From: DATJPR01 sp963811705
Lineage (GTDB): Bacteria > Bacteroidota > Ignavibacteria > UBA10030 > UBA6906
Direction: 5' to 3'
NCBI GenBank assembly: GCA_963811705.1
Contig: CAWESL010000002.1
Span: 124,001-188,000, forward strand
Length of the DNA stretch: 64,000 bases
The first letter of the stretch is position 1. Each line of letters starts with the position of its first letter. The position numbers were made by a program, and so were the translations under genes. Below are positions 36,539-45,539 of the stretch, one piece after another. A model generated the notes under the pieces. It had not been told where the DNA came from and did not search any database. It saw only the letters and a list, made by a program, of their open reading frames with translations.

Positions 36539-37065
36539 TCCTCCACCTCGAAAATCCCGCTCGGCTGCAATTCCTGGAAGAAGCGTCGCACCTTCGAGGA
36601 TTCAAACTGCGGGTCCGTCGCTTCGATCGTCAGGAAAAATCGGTCGTCCGACGCCATGCTGAATCGCGGGACGTTGAACACCGGGTGATACGGTTGAGGA
36701 AGTTTGTTGAGGGCGATCATGGCAATCACGGCGGTGACACCGGCAAAGAGCACCGTGCATTCAAAGGTCACGGGAATGAATGACGGCCAGCTGTTGAACG
36801 GCCGCCCGCCGATATTGAGCGGGTAGTCGATAACCGAAATCCAATACTGCAACCCGAACCCGAACAACGCGCCGACGATGCCCGCCACGAGCACGATCAA
36901 CGGGAGATACGTCCGGAACCCCAGCGTCTCCGATATTCCTTCGACCGGGATCGGCGAATAGGCTTCCACGTGCGTATAGCCCGCGGCTGACGCCTTCTCC
37001 GTCGCCTTCAGAAGCTCGTCGGGCGATTCGAACTCCGCCATCAATCCATGCAATGGTGCATTCAT
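36535..37065 (-). CDS. actD: Alternative complex III subunit ActD (DUF3341)
   Basis: The 176-residue protein from MNAPLHGLMAEFESPDELL matches the DUF3341 opening, then YTHVEAYSPIPVEGISE, two membrane helices (LIVLVAGIVGALFGFGLQYW and VTFECTVLFAGVTAVIAMIAL in parts) with NIGGRPFNSWPSFIPVTFE between them, and a C-terminal DDRFFLTIEA. Upstream open reading in the same frame has no family text. No good ribosome site precedes this ATG. ActD is an integral subunit of unknown detailed role. Confidence 0.93.
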   Translation of the reverse strand: MNAPLHGLMAEFESPDELLKATEKASAAGYTHVEAYSPIPVEGISETLGFRTYLPLIVLVAGIVGALFGFGLQYWISVIDYPLNIGGRPFNSWPSFIPVTFECTVLFAGVTAVIAMIALNKLPQPYHPVFNVPRFSMASDDRFFLTIEATDPQFESSKVRRFFQELQPSGIFEVEE

Positions 37066-37103
37066 AATGATCGAATCATCGTGATTCGTGAATCGTCCAT
37101 AGC

Positions 37104-38492
37104 TCAGTGCCCCTGCTTCTTGCCGTTCCGTCCCGGCACGGGGACAAGTTGCCGGATTTCGAAGATCGAAATCATCGGAAGAAGCCGGATAAACAGGAAC
37201 ATCAGTGCGAGGAACAGACCAATTGTCCCGAGGAATGTTGCCCAGTCCCAGATCGTCGGGTAGTACATCCCCCACGACGAGGGGAGGAAATCCCGATGCA
37301 GGCTCGTGACGACGATGACGAAGCGTTCGAGCCACATGCCGATATTCACGATGATTGAGACCACGAAGAGACTGACCGTGTTCCCCCTCACTTTCGGAAA
37401 CCAGAGAAGCTGGGGCAAGGCGATATTGCACAGAATCAACAACCAATAGATAAAGCCATAAGGGCCGAAGGCACGATTGACCATCATGTATCGCTCATAC
37501 GTGTTCCCACTATACCACGAATAGAAGGCCTCCATGATATAGCCGTACGCAACGATCAGTCCCGTGGACAGCATGACCTTCGCCATGTACTCAAGATGAC
37601 GCTTGGTGATCAACGCTTCCATGTGATACATCTTGCGAACCGGGATGACCAGCGTCAGGACCATCGCAAAGCCCGAGTAAATCGCCCCCGCGACGAAATA
37701 CGGCGGAAAGATCGTACTGTGCCAACCCGGCACAATGCCCACAGAGAAGTCGAAGCTGACGACGCTGTGCACGGAGACGACGAGCGGCGTTGCCAGACCG
37801 GCGAGCAGCAGGTAGACCGTCTCATACCGGTGCCAGTGCCGCGATGCGCCGCGCCATCCCAGCGCAAGAATGCCGTAGAGACGCTTGACAATCGGTTTCG
37901 ATGCCTTGTCGCGCATCGAGGCGAGGTCGGGGATCAGCCCCACATACCAGTAGAGAAACGAAATCGTGGCGTAGGTCGATACGGCAAAGACGTCCCAGAT
38001 CAACGGGCTGCGGAATTGCGGCCACACCCCCATGGTGTTCGGGATCGGGAAGAGCCAGTAGAACACCCATGGCCGTCCGAGATGCAGGAGCGGGAACATT
38101 CCGGCGCATGCGACGGCAAACAGTGTCATCGCCTCGGCGAAACGGTTGATCGCGTTGCGCCAGTGCTGATGAAGCAGCAGAAGGATCGCCGAGATCAACG
38201 TTCCGGCGTGGCCGATCCCGATCCACCAGACGAAATTCACGATGGCGAATCCCCAACCGACCGGGATATTCACGCCCCAGATGCCGACCCCGCGGATAAA
38301 GAGATAGCTAACCGCGACGAGCAACACCATGACGAGAAGAAACGCCACGCCGAACGTCACGAACCAGCCGCGCGGCGTCGGCATCGTCAGGATCGGGTCC
38401 GCAATCTTCTCGGTGACCTTTCCGTACGTGTAACCGGGCTCGACCAACGGCTCAGCCGGACTGACATTCACAAGGCGGTCTTCGTTTCGCAC
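37104..38492 (-). CDS. actC: Alternative complex III subunit ActC (NrfD family)
   Basis: A 462-residue ten-helix NrfD-type protein, the quinol-oxidising membrane subunit. Marked segments: WWIGIGHAGTLISAILLLL, GRPWVFYWLFPIPNTMGVWP, SVHSVVSFDFSVGIVPGWHSTIFPPYF (in part SVVSFDFSVGIVPGWH), and SGNTYERYMMVNRAFGPYG. It starts 5 bases after the stop of actB, as expected for the ActB-ActC iron-sulfur/quinol pair. Confidence 0.96.
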   Translation of the reverse strand: MRNEDRLVNVSPAEPLVEPGYTYGKVTEKIADPILTMPTPRGWFVTFGVAFLLVMVLLVAVSYLFIRGVGIWGVNIPVGWGFAIVNFVWWIGIGHAGTLISAILLLLHQHWRNAINRFAEAMTLFAVACAGMFPLLHLGRPWVFYWLFPIPNTMGVWPQFRSPLIWDVFAVSTYATISFLYWYVGLIPDLASMRDKASKPIVKRLYGILALGWRGASRHWHRYETVYLLLAGLATPLVVSVHSVVSFDFSVGIVPGWHSTIFPPYFVAGAIYSGFAMVLTLVIPVRKMYHMEALITKRHLEYMAKVMLSTGLIVAYGYIMEAFYSWYSGNTYERYMMVNRAFGPYGFIYWLLILCNIALPQLLWFPKVRGNTVSLFVVSIIVNIGMWLERFVIVVTSLHRDFLPSSWGMYYPTIWDWATFLGTIGLFLALMFLFIRLLPMISIFEIRQLVPVPGRNGKKQGH

Positions 38493-38497
38493 GGGGG

Positions 38498-41483
38498 TTA
38501 GGCGCTCGTTTCCTGAATATCGGGGTTGGGGTTCTTCAACCGCGCGAGGTACATCGTCCGGGGACGGGTATTGAGCTCCGCGAGCAATCCGTATCCCCGC
38601 CGCTCCTGACGCCAGTCATGCACCTTGCTCTCCTTATCATTGATGTCTCCAAAGACGATCGCCTGCGATGGGCACGCCGCCTGACAGGCGGTGACGACTT
38701 CGCCGTCGCGGATCGGTCGTCCTTCCTTCTTCGCGTCGATGCGCGCGTGGCTGATGCGTTGGATGCAGTAGGTGCACTTTTCCATCACGCCGCGGCTGCG
38801 CACGGTGACGTCCGGGTTGTGCATCATTTTGATCGTTGGCTCGTCCGACGCCTGGTACTCGAAGAAATTGAACCGCCGTACTTTGTACGGGCAGTTGTTC
38901 GAGCAATACCGGGTGCCGACACACCGATTGTACACCATGACATTCAGCCCCTCACTGTCGTGTTGGGTCGCACCCACCGGGCAGACGATTTCACAGGGGG
39001 CATTCTCGCACTGCTGACACGCGACGGGCTGCGAAAGCACGCCGGGATTTTCCAGGTCGCCGTCGTAATACTGATCGATCCGAAGCCACTGCATTTCGCG
39101 GTTCCGCGAGACGCCCTCTTTGCCGACGACAGGAATATTGTTTTCCGACTGACAGGCGAGCACGCAGGCGCTGCATCCCGTGCAGGCGTTCAGATCGATC
39201 GTCATACCCCAGGCCGCTTCGTCGTACTTGTAGGCGGGATACAACGACTCGGCGCCGGGAGGTGCAACGCCCTGTTCGAGGGCGAAGTCCGGGTTCGCCT
39301 GATATTCCTGCAGGGTTCCGACGCGAGCAGGGGCACGGCCTTCCATCGACTGGTGATCCTGCGTGATCGAAAGCGGGTAGCGTCGTCCGGTCTTCGTGAC
39401 CCGTGACATCGGCAAGCGACCACATCGCGGAGGACGTCCTGAGCGGAGAGACGTCGAACCCCGATCCCTCTCCCACTTTTCCCGTTCTCGTCCGGCCGTA
39501 CCCGAGATGCACGGTCATCGAATTTGCCGCGTGCCCGGGGACGATGAAAACCGGACCCTCGACCGAGCGGCCACCGTCGCTGAGTCGCACGACATCGCTA
39601 TTGGTCACGCCGAGCGTCTGGGCCGTCGCGACACTCAATAGGACTGCGTTGTCCCACGTCAGTTTCGTGAACGGCCGCGGCAATTCCTGGAGCCAGCCGT
39701 TGTTGATCCACGACCCGTCCACAATCGACGGATCCGGCCGGAAGACCACTTCGTATCCGCTGCTGCCGGACGATGAGGAGTTGCCCGTACCGCCTGCAGA
39801 TGCCGAGAACGAGACGTTCTTCTCTTTCGATGCGGAGTCCTTCACCACTCCCGCGTTCAAGGTCGACGTCCAGAACTCCTCGAAGGAACCGGTTGCACGC
39901 TGTTTCCAGTAGGATCGGACGATGTCATAGTTCGTCCGCGTGGCGTGACCGAGCAGAGCGTCGACGATCTCATACGCCGTCCGGGAATTGTAGAGCGGAG
40001 CGATCAACGGTTGGACGAGGGAAATCGTCCCGTCGAATGCCCTCGCGTCGCCCCACGATTCGAGTGAATGCGATTCCGGTATGTGCCAGTGGCACTGCGC
40101 CGAGGTCTCGTCCTCGTACGGTCCCAGGTGGACGCGAAGGTCGACTTTCTTCAGCGCGTCGGCAAGATTGAAATCTGCAGGGGCGTCGAACACCGGGTTA
40201 CCGCCAAGGATGAGCAGCAATTGAACATTTCCGGCGTTCATGTCGTCCACGAGCGAGCGCATTGATTGAACCTGCACGGTCGGCGCGGCCATTGCCGGCT
40301 CCACATGCGTGATCGTGCGGCCGACATTTGCCAGGGAGGCGTTGATCCCATGCACCAGAGCGTGGACTTCCGGGGGCTGCTCCTCACCGACGATGACGAT
40401 CGAGGAGCCCGCGTGGCCCTTGAGGTCCCGGACCATCGCGTCGAGCCACGGCCGGTGGTGCTCGTCGATCGGGGCGGATTGCGCTCCTGCCACGCCGAGA
40501 GACGTCGCGACATAGGAGACATAGGCGGGGACATCAAGACTGCGGACAGGCAATCGGTGATCCGCCATCATTCCCGTGATCGAAGGCATCGGCTCGATCG
40601 CATAGAGACGGTTCATCGTCTTCTTCTCACCGTGGACTCTCCGGCGTGCGGCGAAATCGTGGGCGTGCCGGATACTCGCGGGACCACGATTCAGGAAATC
40701 CGCATCAAACGCAGCGACCACATCCGCCGATTCGAAATGGTACAACGTGTCGACGATCTCGCCGAACGCGAGCCGGGATCCTTCGACGACGGCATCACGG
40801 TTGACGGATTGGTATTGGTGCCAGCGCGACCGCGGGAACTTCGCCGAGATCTCCTGCATCATCGCCGCCATTGCTGGCGACGTGACCGTGCCCGAGAGGA
40901 TCCGCAACCCCGCGCCGCCGATCATAGCCTGCGCTCCAGCTGCGGGGACAAGTTCGTCCATGAAGGATTCCCACGGTCGAATGTCACCCCGGTACATGAT
41001 CGTTTTCGACCGGTCGGGATCGTACAACGAAAGGAGCGAAGCCTGGGCGAATATATCAGAAGCCCCGAGGCTCGCCGGATGCTGGGGGTTGCCGTCGATC
41101 TTCGTCGGTCTTCCCAGGTCGCTCCGCACGAGCGTTCCCAGCGCATACCCGCCGAAGACTGCCGCGGTGGCGTAGTAGAGCGGTTTCCCGGGAACCTCTT
41201 CACCGGGCGGATGGACGAACGGAACAATCTTCTCGTCGGGCATCCGGGAACAGGCGCTCAGGCCGGCAAGCGCGAACGACGCTCCCATGACTTTGAGAAA
41301 CGACCGACGGTCGAGCGCGTTCGACCATTCTGATGCGTGCCGGGGAAATTCCCGGTGCAGCATATCTTCGAACTCCGGCGTTTCAGCGAGTTCTTCGAGA
41401 CTGCGCCAGTAGGACCGCCCGCCTGCCGCAGCAAGCTTCTGTCGAACCGTGTCGAGATTGAGAATCTGTTTTATTGTGCTCAT
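38498..41483 (-). CDS. actB: Alternative complex III subunit ActB, interrupted by one frame break
   Basis: Read through, this is about 995 residues. The N-terminal part has a Tat-like signal (DRRSFLKVMGASFALAGLSAC) and a molybdopterin-oxidoreductase-like domain that in Act complexes has lost its cofactor (GRPTKIDGNPQHPASLGASD). The C-terminal part has four iron-sulfur motifs: CTGCSACVLACQSENN, CQQCENAPCEIVCPVGATQ, CVGTRYCSNNCPY and CTYCIQRI with ACQAACP. The break is at the CCC at 39400-39402; removing one base joins SLADVT to VTKTGRRYPL, as expected from the family. Without it neither half would function, while all neighbours are intact, which argues for a sequence error. It transfers electrons from ActC to the hemes. 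Confidence 0.9.
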
Positions 41484-41484
41484 G

Positions 41485-42141
41485 CTATCGGTGACAGATC
41501 GAGCAGTCTGTGAGTTGTTGTGTCCGGATATGGTATTTCTTCACGAGTTCTTTCCCCAGTTCCTCCTGGTTCGCAGGCTGGACGTACTTCATATTGAAGA
41601 CTTCAGAGCGCGGGCGAACTTCTTTTTCCGGTGCGCGGTGACATCCGATACACCATTCCATGTACAGGGAATTTTCCTTCCGCATCAAGGGCATCTGATC
41701 GACCTGACCGTGGCATGTGGCGCAACCGATGCCCTGGCGAATGTGGATCGAATGATTGAAATAGGCGAACTGGGGAATTGCGTTGACGCGGTTCCACTGG
41801 ATCGGTGTGTTCGTTTGAAAGCTCTCGCGTACAGGCGCAAGCATCGGGCTGGTATTCCACACCTGGGAATGGCAGGTCATGCACGTGCTGGTTGGGGGGA
41901 GGCCGGCAAAGGAACTTTGTTCGACCGACGTATGGCAATACCGGCAGTCAATGCCAAGACCGGCGACATGGTGTTGATGGCTAAAAGGAACCGGTTGCTG
42001 TTGTGCCTCACCGACATTGGTGTAATATCCTGATCGGTACAGCAGCGCCGCAATCAGACTGAATCCTCCCACAACGAGGACGACGACGACAATACTCAGC
42101 TTTGAAAGGGTGTTGCTTCTCGCATGGAATAACTGCGCCAT
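41485..42141 (-). CDS. actA: Alternative complex III subunit ActA, pentaheme cytochrome c
   Basis: The 218-residue protein has an N-terminal membrane anchor (LSIVVVVLVVGGFSLIAALL) and five heme-binding sites: CRYCH, CMTCH, CATCH, CIGCH and CSICH, plus histidines for bis-His ligation (FSHQHHVAG, FNHSIHIRQ). This is exactly the ActA pattern. It is one base from actB. Confidence 0.96.
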   Translation of the reverse strand: MAQLFHARSNTLSKLSIVVVVLVVGGFSLIAALLYRSGYYTNVGEAQQQPVPFSHQHHVAGLGIDCRYCHTSVEQSSFAGLPPTSTCMTCHSQVWNTSPMLAPVRESFQTNTPIQWNRVNAIPQFAYFNHSIHIRQGIGCATCHGQVDQMPLMRKENSLYMEWCIGCHRAPEKEVRPRSEVFNMKYVQPANQEELGKELVKKYHIRTQQLTDCSICHR

Positions 42142-42217
42142 GGATCCGGTCTAGGTTGATGGATTTGAAAAGAGCCACCAGCAAGAAGAGCTCGAACCGA
42201 GGGAGAACGATCGCACG

Positions 42218-42356
42218 CTATAGGAGGGCATGCATGTGACGGTCGTCCGTGCCTTCCAATATCGGCAAAACCGCAAACGCCGTGAAAACGGGCAGAAATC
42301 CGAGCATCCAACGAACATGATTCCAACAATCGAGTTTTCGCCTGAGTTCCGCCCAT
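42218..42356 (-). CDS. Small membrane protein of about 45 residues, first codons broken by one extra base
   Basis: After an ATG at 42354-42356 the sequence is GGGCGG; dropping one G gives MAELRRKLDCWNHVRWMLG followed by a single hydrophobic helix (FLPVFTAFAVLPILEG) and a short tail ending HMHALL with stop at 42218-42220. In the raw frame the helix-coding part has no usable upstream start. The coherent amphipathic start plus helix, the position between two genes of the Act cluster, and the same GGG insertion seen at other breaks make a real gene likely. No family is recognised and no clear ribosome site is visible. Confidence 0.5.
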
Positions 42357-42385
42357 TTTGAGAAAAGAGGATGGAAAAGATGGTG

Positions 42386-42772
42386 TTACTCCTCGTTGCT
42401 GATCGTCTTGCGAGGTTTCTGCTTCATGGGTTCGTCTGTTTCGAGGTGGAATTTGTGGATGAAGCGATGATAGGCGGGGGCAAAAAGGACCCCGGTCGCG
42501 CCGATGAAACCGACGCCTGAGAAGACTGCATAAAACGAGGCAAACAGTTTTCCGCCGACCGTCTTGAGTTCTCCCACGGGACCCATTCCACCGAGAATCA
42601 TGGCGGCATTCAGGACGGCATCGACGAACCCCATGTTCTCGAATCCCATGTAGCCCGCGATTCCGATCGCCCAACCGACGGTAATGATCAGTCCGGCGAT
42701 GATCGTATGGCGGACCTGCCGGATTGCGAATTCCCGCCTGGAAAGCAATTGATCCGATCGATGTTCGAACAT
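42386..42772 (-). CDS. Membrane protein heading the Act cluster, pore-domain-like
   Basis: The 128-residue form from MFEHRSDQLLSRREFAIRQ has GGGAAAAGA before its ATG; an ATG five codons upstream is the alternative. It has a first helix (IIAGLIITVGWAIGIAGYMG), a re-entrant-looking segment (AAMILGGMGPVGELKTVGG) and a last helix (FASFYAVFSGVGFIGATGVL). The layout helix, pore-like loop with GGMGPV, helix recalls two-helix potassium channel subunits, but the canonical filter is absent. It is widely seen as an uncharacterised protein. It is the first gene of the respiratory unit. Confidence 0.65.
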   Translation of the reverse strand: MFEHRSDQLLSRREFAIRQVRHTIIAGLIITVGWAIGIAGYMGFENMGFVDAVLNAAMILGGMGPVGELKTVGGKLFASFYAVFSGVGFIGATGVLFAPAYHRFIHKFHLETDEPMKQKPRKTISNEE

Positions 42773-42899
42773 TCTTTTCCCTTTCATCTCCCTTGACAAT
42801 TTGATATCTTTAGGATCAAAGGCTCCGGCCGCGTCCGCTGATGCCGCGACACCTTCTCATCCGGACCTTACCTCGCTGCAATCTCCCGAGAGGACACAT

Positions 42900-44006
42900 A
42901 TGAGGACCCTTTTCACATTCATTGTGCTTGGTATGATGACCACATCAATCGTTGCTGCACCAAAAATCTCAGAAAAAGCCTACGGAACACTCGCCGACGG
43001 CACAAAAATTACAGAGTATACGCTCGAGAACGGCAAGGGGCTTGTCGTCCGGGTCATTAATTTCGGCGGGATCATCACCCAGATCCTTGCGCCCGACCGC
43101 GACGGCAAATCAGCCGATATCGCTCTCGGGTTCAAAGATCTTGATGGCTATTTGAAGAACCCTCCGTACTTTGGCGCGATTATCGGACGTTTCGGCAATC
43201 GCATCGGAAGCGCTAAATTCACCCTTGATGGGAAGACTTACACTCTTCCTGCGAACGACGGCCGGAACACGCTCCATGGCGGTCTCAAGGGGTTCGACAA
43301 GAGAGTGTGGACGGTAACGCCGTTTACCAGGAAGAACACCTGCGGCCTCACGCTAACCTATACCAGCCCCGACGGTGAAGAAGGATTCCCGGGGACACTG
43401 AAGACGACGGTCGTCTACACGCTCAACGAGAAGAACGAACTTGAATTCGACTACTCGGCTACGACGGACAAAGCCACGCCGGTGAACCTGACGCAACACA
43501 CCTATTTCAATCTCCATGGCGAGGGGAATGGAACGATCCTGGACCATCGCCTGACGATTTACGCAGACCGCTATGTCGCGGTTGATCCGTTCCTGATTCC
43601 GACCGGCGAACTTCCTTCCGTGAAAGAGACGCCGATGGACTTTTTGACCCCGCACATCATCGGCGACCGGATCGATCAGGTGAAGGGCGGTTACGACCAC
43701 TCCTATGTCCTGGAGCGGAAGAACAAGTCGGGCATGGCGCATGCCGTACGGCTTGAGGATCCATCGTCTGGCCGCCGGGTTGACGTGTTCACAGAGGAAC
43801 CGGCAGTGCAATTCTACAGCGGCAACTTCCTGGATGGTTCAATCATCGGTAAGGGGGGCAAGCCGTATGTGAAGCACGGTGGCCTGGCGCTCGAGACCCA
43901 GCACTACCCCGATTCGCCGAACCACCCCTCGTTTCCCAACACCATCCTCCGACCCGGGAAGACGTATCACACGAAAACCATGTACGAGTTCAGCACGTTC
44001 AAGTGA
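42900..44006 (+). CDS. galM: Exported aldose 1-epimerase
   Basis: A 368-residue protein with a signal peptide (RTLFTFIVLGMMTTSIVAA) after an ATG preceded by GAGAGGA. The mutarotase fold shows YFGAIIGRFGNRIGSAKF, NTLHGGLKGFDKRVW, the catalytic His in NLTQHTYFNLHG and the catalytic Glu in GGLALETQHYPDSPNHPSF. It interconverts alpha and beta anomers of hexoses, here in the periplasm. A terminator follows. Confidence 0.95.
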   Translation: MRTLFTFIVLGMMTTSIVAAPKISEKAYGTLADGTKITEYTLENGKGLVVRVINFGGIITQILAPDRDGKSADIALGFKDLDGYLKNPPYFGAIIGRFGNRIGSAKFTLDGKTYTLPANDGRNTLHGGLKGFDKRVWTVTPFTRKNTCGLTLTYTSPDGEEGFPGTLKTTVVYTLNEKNELEFDYSATTDKATPVNLTQHTYFNLHGEGNGTILDHRLTIYADRYVAVDPFLIPTGELPSVKETPMDFLTPHIIGDRIDQVKGGYDHSYVLERKNKSGMAHAVRLEDPSSGRRVDVFTEEPAVQFYSGNFLDGSIIGKGGKPYVKHGGLALETQHYPDSPNHPSFPNTILRPGKTYHTKTMYEFSTFK

Positions 44007-44043
44007 GCAGAATGTGACGGTCTTCACAGCCTCATGACACCGG

Positions 44044-44079
44044 CAGGCAAGCGAGATTCAGCGCTTGCCTGTCTTTTTT
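44044..44079 (+). terminator. Rho-independent terminator after galM
   Basis: Arms CAGGCAAGCG (44044-44053) and CGCTTGCCTG (44062-44071) are perfect complements with an 8-base loop, followed by six T residues at 44074-44079. Confidence 0.9.
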
Positions 44080-44086
44080 GTGATCG

Positions 44087-44557
44087 TCAGCGTGGCAGAG
44101 GCCGCTGAATATAGCTCGTATAATCCACCTGCTCCGGCTGATACTCTTGCTCGAGCAGGGGTGAAGAGATCAAGAAGTCCGCGGTGGAACGTGTACACGC
44201 CGTCGGAACATTATACAAAACTGCGATGCGGAGAAGGGCCTTCACATCAACGTCATGCGGCTGCGGTTCCATCGGGTCCCAGAGAAAAATGAAGACGTCG
44301 ATCTTGCCTTCCGCGATCATCGCACCGAGCTGTTGATCTCCTCCGAGAGGACCCGATTTCAGAAGTGTGATCCTGAGCGGCAGCTTCTCTCCCGTTTTCG
44401 GATTCCTGCTCAGCCCTTCTTCGACGAGCTTCCCGGTCGTCCCGGTGCAGATCAGATCATGTTTGGTGAGGATGTCCCTGTTCCATTTGACCCATTCGAG
44501 CAGGTCGTGTTTGCGGTTGTCATGGGCAACAAGAGCGATGCGTTTGATTCTTTTCAT
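44087..44557 (-). CDS. mgsA: Methylglyoxal synthase
   Basis: The 156-residue protein converts dihydroxyacetone phosphate to methylglyoxal and phosphate. Motifs: RIALVAHDNRKHDLLEWVKW, CTGTTGKLVEEGL (phosphate-binding), LKSGPLGGDQQLGAMIAEGK with the catalytic Asp, and FLWDPMEPQPHDVDVKALLR. ACTRSTADFLISSP replaces the more usual ACNRSTADF. Cytoplasmic; it relieves sugar-phosphate accumulation. It converges with galM and has a separate terminator-insulated upstream neighbour, tRNA-Pro. Confidence 0.96.
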   Translation of the reverse strand: MKRIKRIALVAHDNRKHDLLEWVKWNRDILTKHDLICTGTTGKLVEEGLSRNPKTGEKLPLRITLLKSGPLGGDQQLGAMIAEGKIDVFIFLWDPMEPQPHDVDVKALLRIAVLYNVPTACTRSTADFLISSPLLEQEYQPEQVDYTSYIQRPLPR

Positions 44558-44625
44558 GGACCCTCGCGAAACTGGAGGATGGGCAAATCGAATTTCCGAA
44601 TATAGCGGTCAGGCCAGTGAATGGC

Positions 44626-44660
44626 AAAAAAAAGTAGGTCGACCACCCTGGTCGACCTAC
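44626..44660 (-). terminator. Rho-independent terminator downstream of tRNA-Pro
   Basis: Read on the minus strand, perfect 11-base arms GTAGGTCGACC (44660-44650) and GGTCGACCTAC (44644-44634) with a 5-base loop are followed by eight T residues (44633-44626). It ends transcripts coming from tRNA-Pro before mgsA. Confidence 0.92.
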
Positions 44661-44758
44661 GAATCAGAACTTAACACGCACCCGGCAGACAGCATCGCCG
44701 GGTTCATTAATTCCGTACCTTTCCGCTTCCACCTCACCCCGGCGGCCGCTTACTGCAA

Positions 44759-44796
44759 CTAAAATCTAAAATCTAAATTCTAAAATCTAAAATTTT
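44759..44796. repeat. A+T-rich short repeat next to the tRNA 3' end
   Basis: Four imperfect copies of CTAAAATCTAAA-like units (AAAATCTA core) lie directly beside the 3' end of tRNA-Pro. On the tRNA strand they read as T-rich TTTAGATTTTAG repeats. Confidence 0.7.
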
Positions 44797-44800
44797 GACG

Positions 44801-44875
44801 TCGGGGCGACAGGATTCGAACCTGCGACTTCTTGGTCCCAAACCAAGCGCTCTAGCCGGGCTGAGCTACGCCCCG
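44801..44875 (-). tRNA. tRNA-Pro (anticodon TGG)
   Basis: On the minus strand the acceptor arms CGGGGCG (5') and CGCCCCG (3') pair fully. The D arm is AGCTCAGCCCGGCTAGAGCG-like (AGCTCAG ... CTAGAGC), the anticodon stem-loop is CTTGG-TTTGGGA-CCAAG with TGG at the centre, and the T arm is GCAGG-TTCGAAT-CCTGT (last pair wobble). CCA is not encoded. Its first 24 bases are the unit-end sequence of the tandem array lying upstream of it. Confidence 0.96.
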
Positions 44876-45539
44876 TAACAGGGATCGACTGAGTGAGTAG
44901 GAAGTAGGCAGTGTCTCTACGCGTACTTTCCCATGTGATTCAACCTAAGATACGCTTCCCGACATAAAACGTCGGGATTCTCATTCCGCATCGGAGTTAG
45001 CGATGAGTTCAGTCCTAATTCGCTAACTCCGTGCGGAATGGAACTAACCGGGCTGAGCTACGCCCCGTAACAGGGATCGACTGAGTGAGTAGGAAGTAGG
45101 CAGTGTCTCTACGCGTACTTTCCCATGTGATTCAACCTAAGATACGCTTCCCGACATAAAACGTCGGGATTCTCATTCCGCATCGGAGTTAGCGATGAGT
45201 TCAGTCCTAATTCGCTAACTCCGTGCGGAATGGAACTAGCCGGGCTGAGCTACGCCCCGTAACAGGGATCGACTGAGTGAGTAGGAAGTAGGCAGTGTCT
45301 CTTCGCGTACTTTCCCATGTGATTCAACCTAAGATACGCTTCCCGACATAAAACGTCGGGATTCTCATTCCGCATCGGAGTTAGCGATGAGTTCAGTCCT
45401 AATTCGCTAACTCCGTGCGGAATGGAACTAACCGGGCTGAGCTACGCCCCGTAACAGGGATCGACTGAGTGAGTAGGAAGTAGGCAGTGTCTCTACGCGT
45501 ACTTTCCCATGTGATTCAACCTAAGATACGCTTCCCGAC
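44852..45539. repeat. 192-bp tandem repeat array starting inside tRNA-Pro
   Basis: Copies begin (at CCGGGCTGAGC) at 44856, 45048, 45240 and 45432, exactly 192 bases apart. The first three are complete; the fourth stops after 108 bases at 45539. Each copy carries 20 to 24 bases of the tRNA-Pro 5' end (acceptor stem and start of D arm), about 80 bases of tRNA upstream region, a small hairpin (arms TCCCGAC and GTCGGGA at 44957-44977 in copy 1) and a large hairpin. Copies differ by very few bases: A to T at 45303 in copy 3, and A or G at the junction base (45047, 45239, 45431). Near-identity implies recent amplification or active homogenisation. Confidence 0.97.
44983..45039. repeat. Large hairpin in each 192-bp unit (copies at 45175-45231 and 45367-45423)
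   Basis: A 20-base-pair stem with a single bulged T: the left arm is ATTCCGCA, T, CGGAGTTAGCGA (44983-45003), the right arm TCGCTAACTCCG then TGCGGAAT (45020-45039), around a 16-base loop. The stem is perfect otherwise and is kept identical in all three complete copies, so it would form in DNA cruciforms or in RNA from either strand. Confidence 0.93.

Noticed and set aside
44852..45539. CRISPR array
   Set aside because: The units are adjacent identical 192-bp copies without variable spacers, and no cas genes are present.
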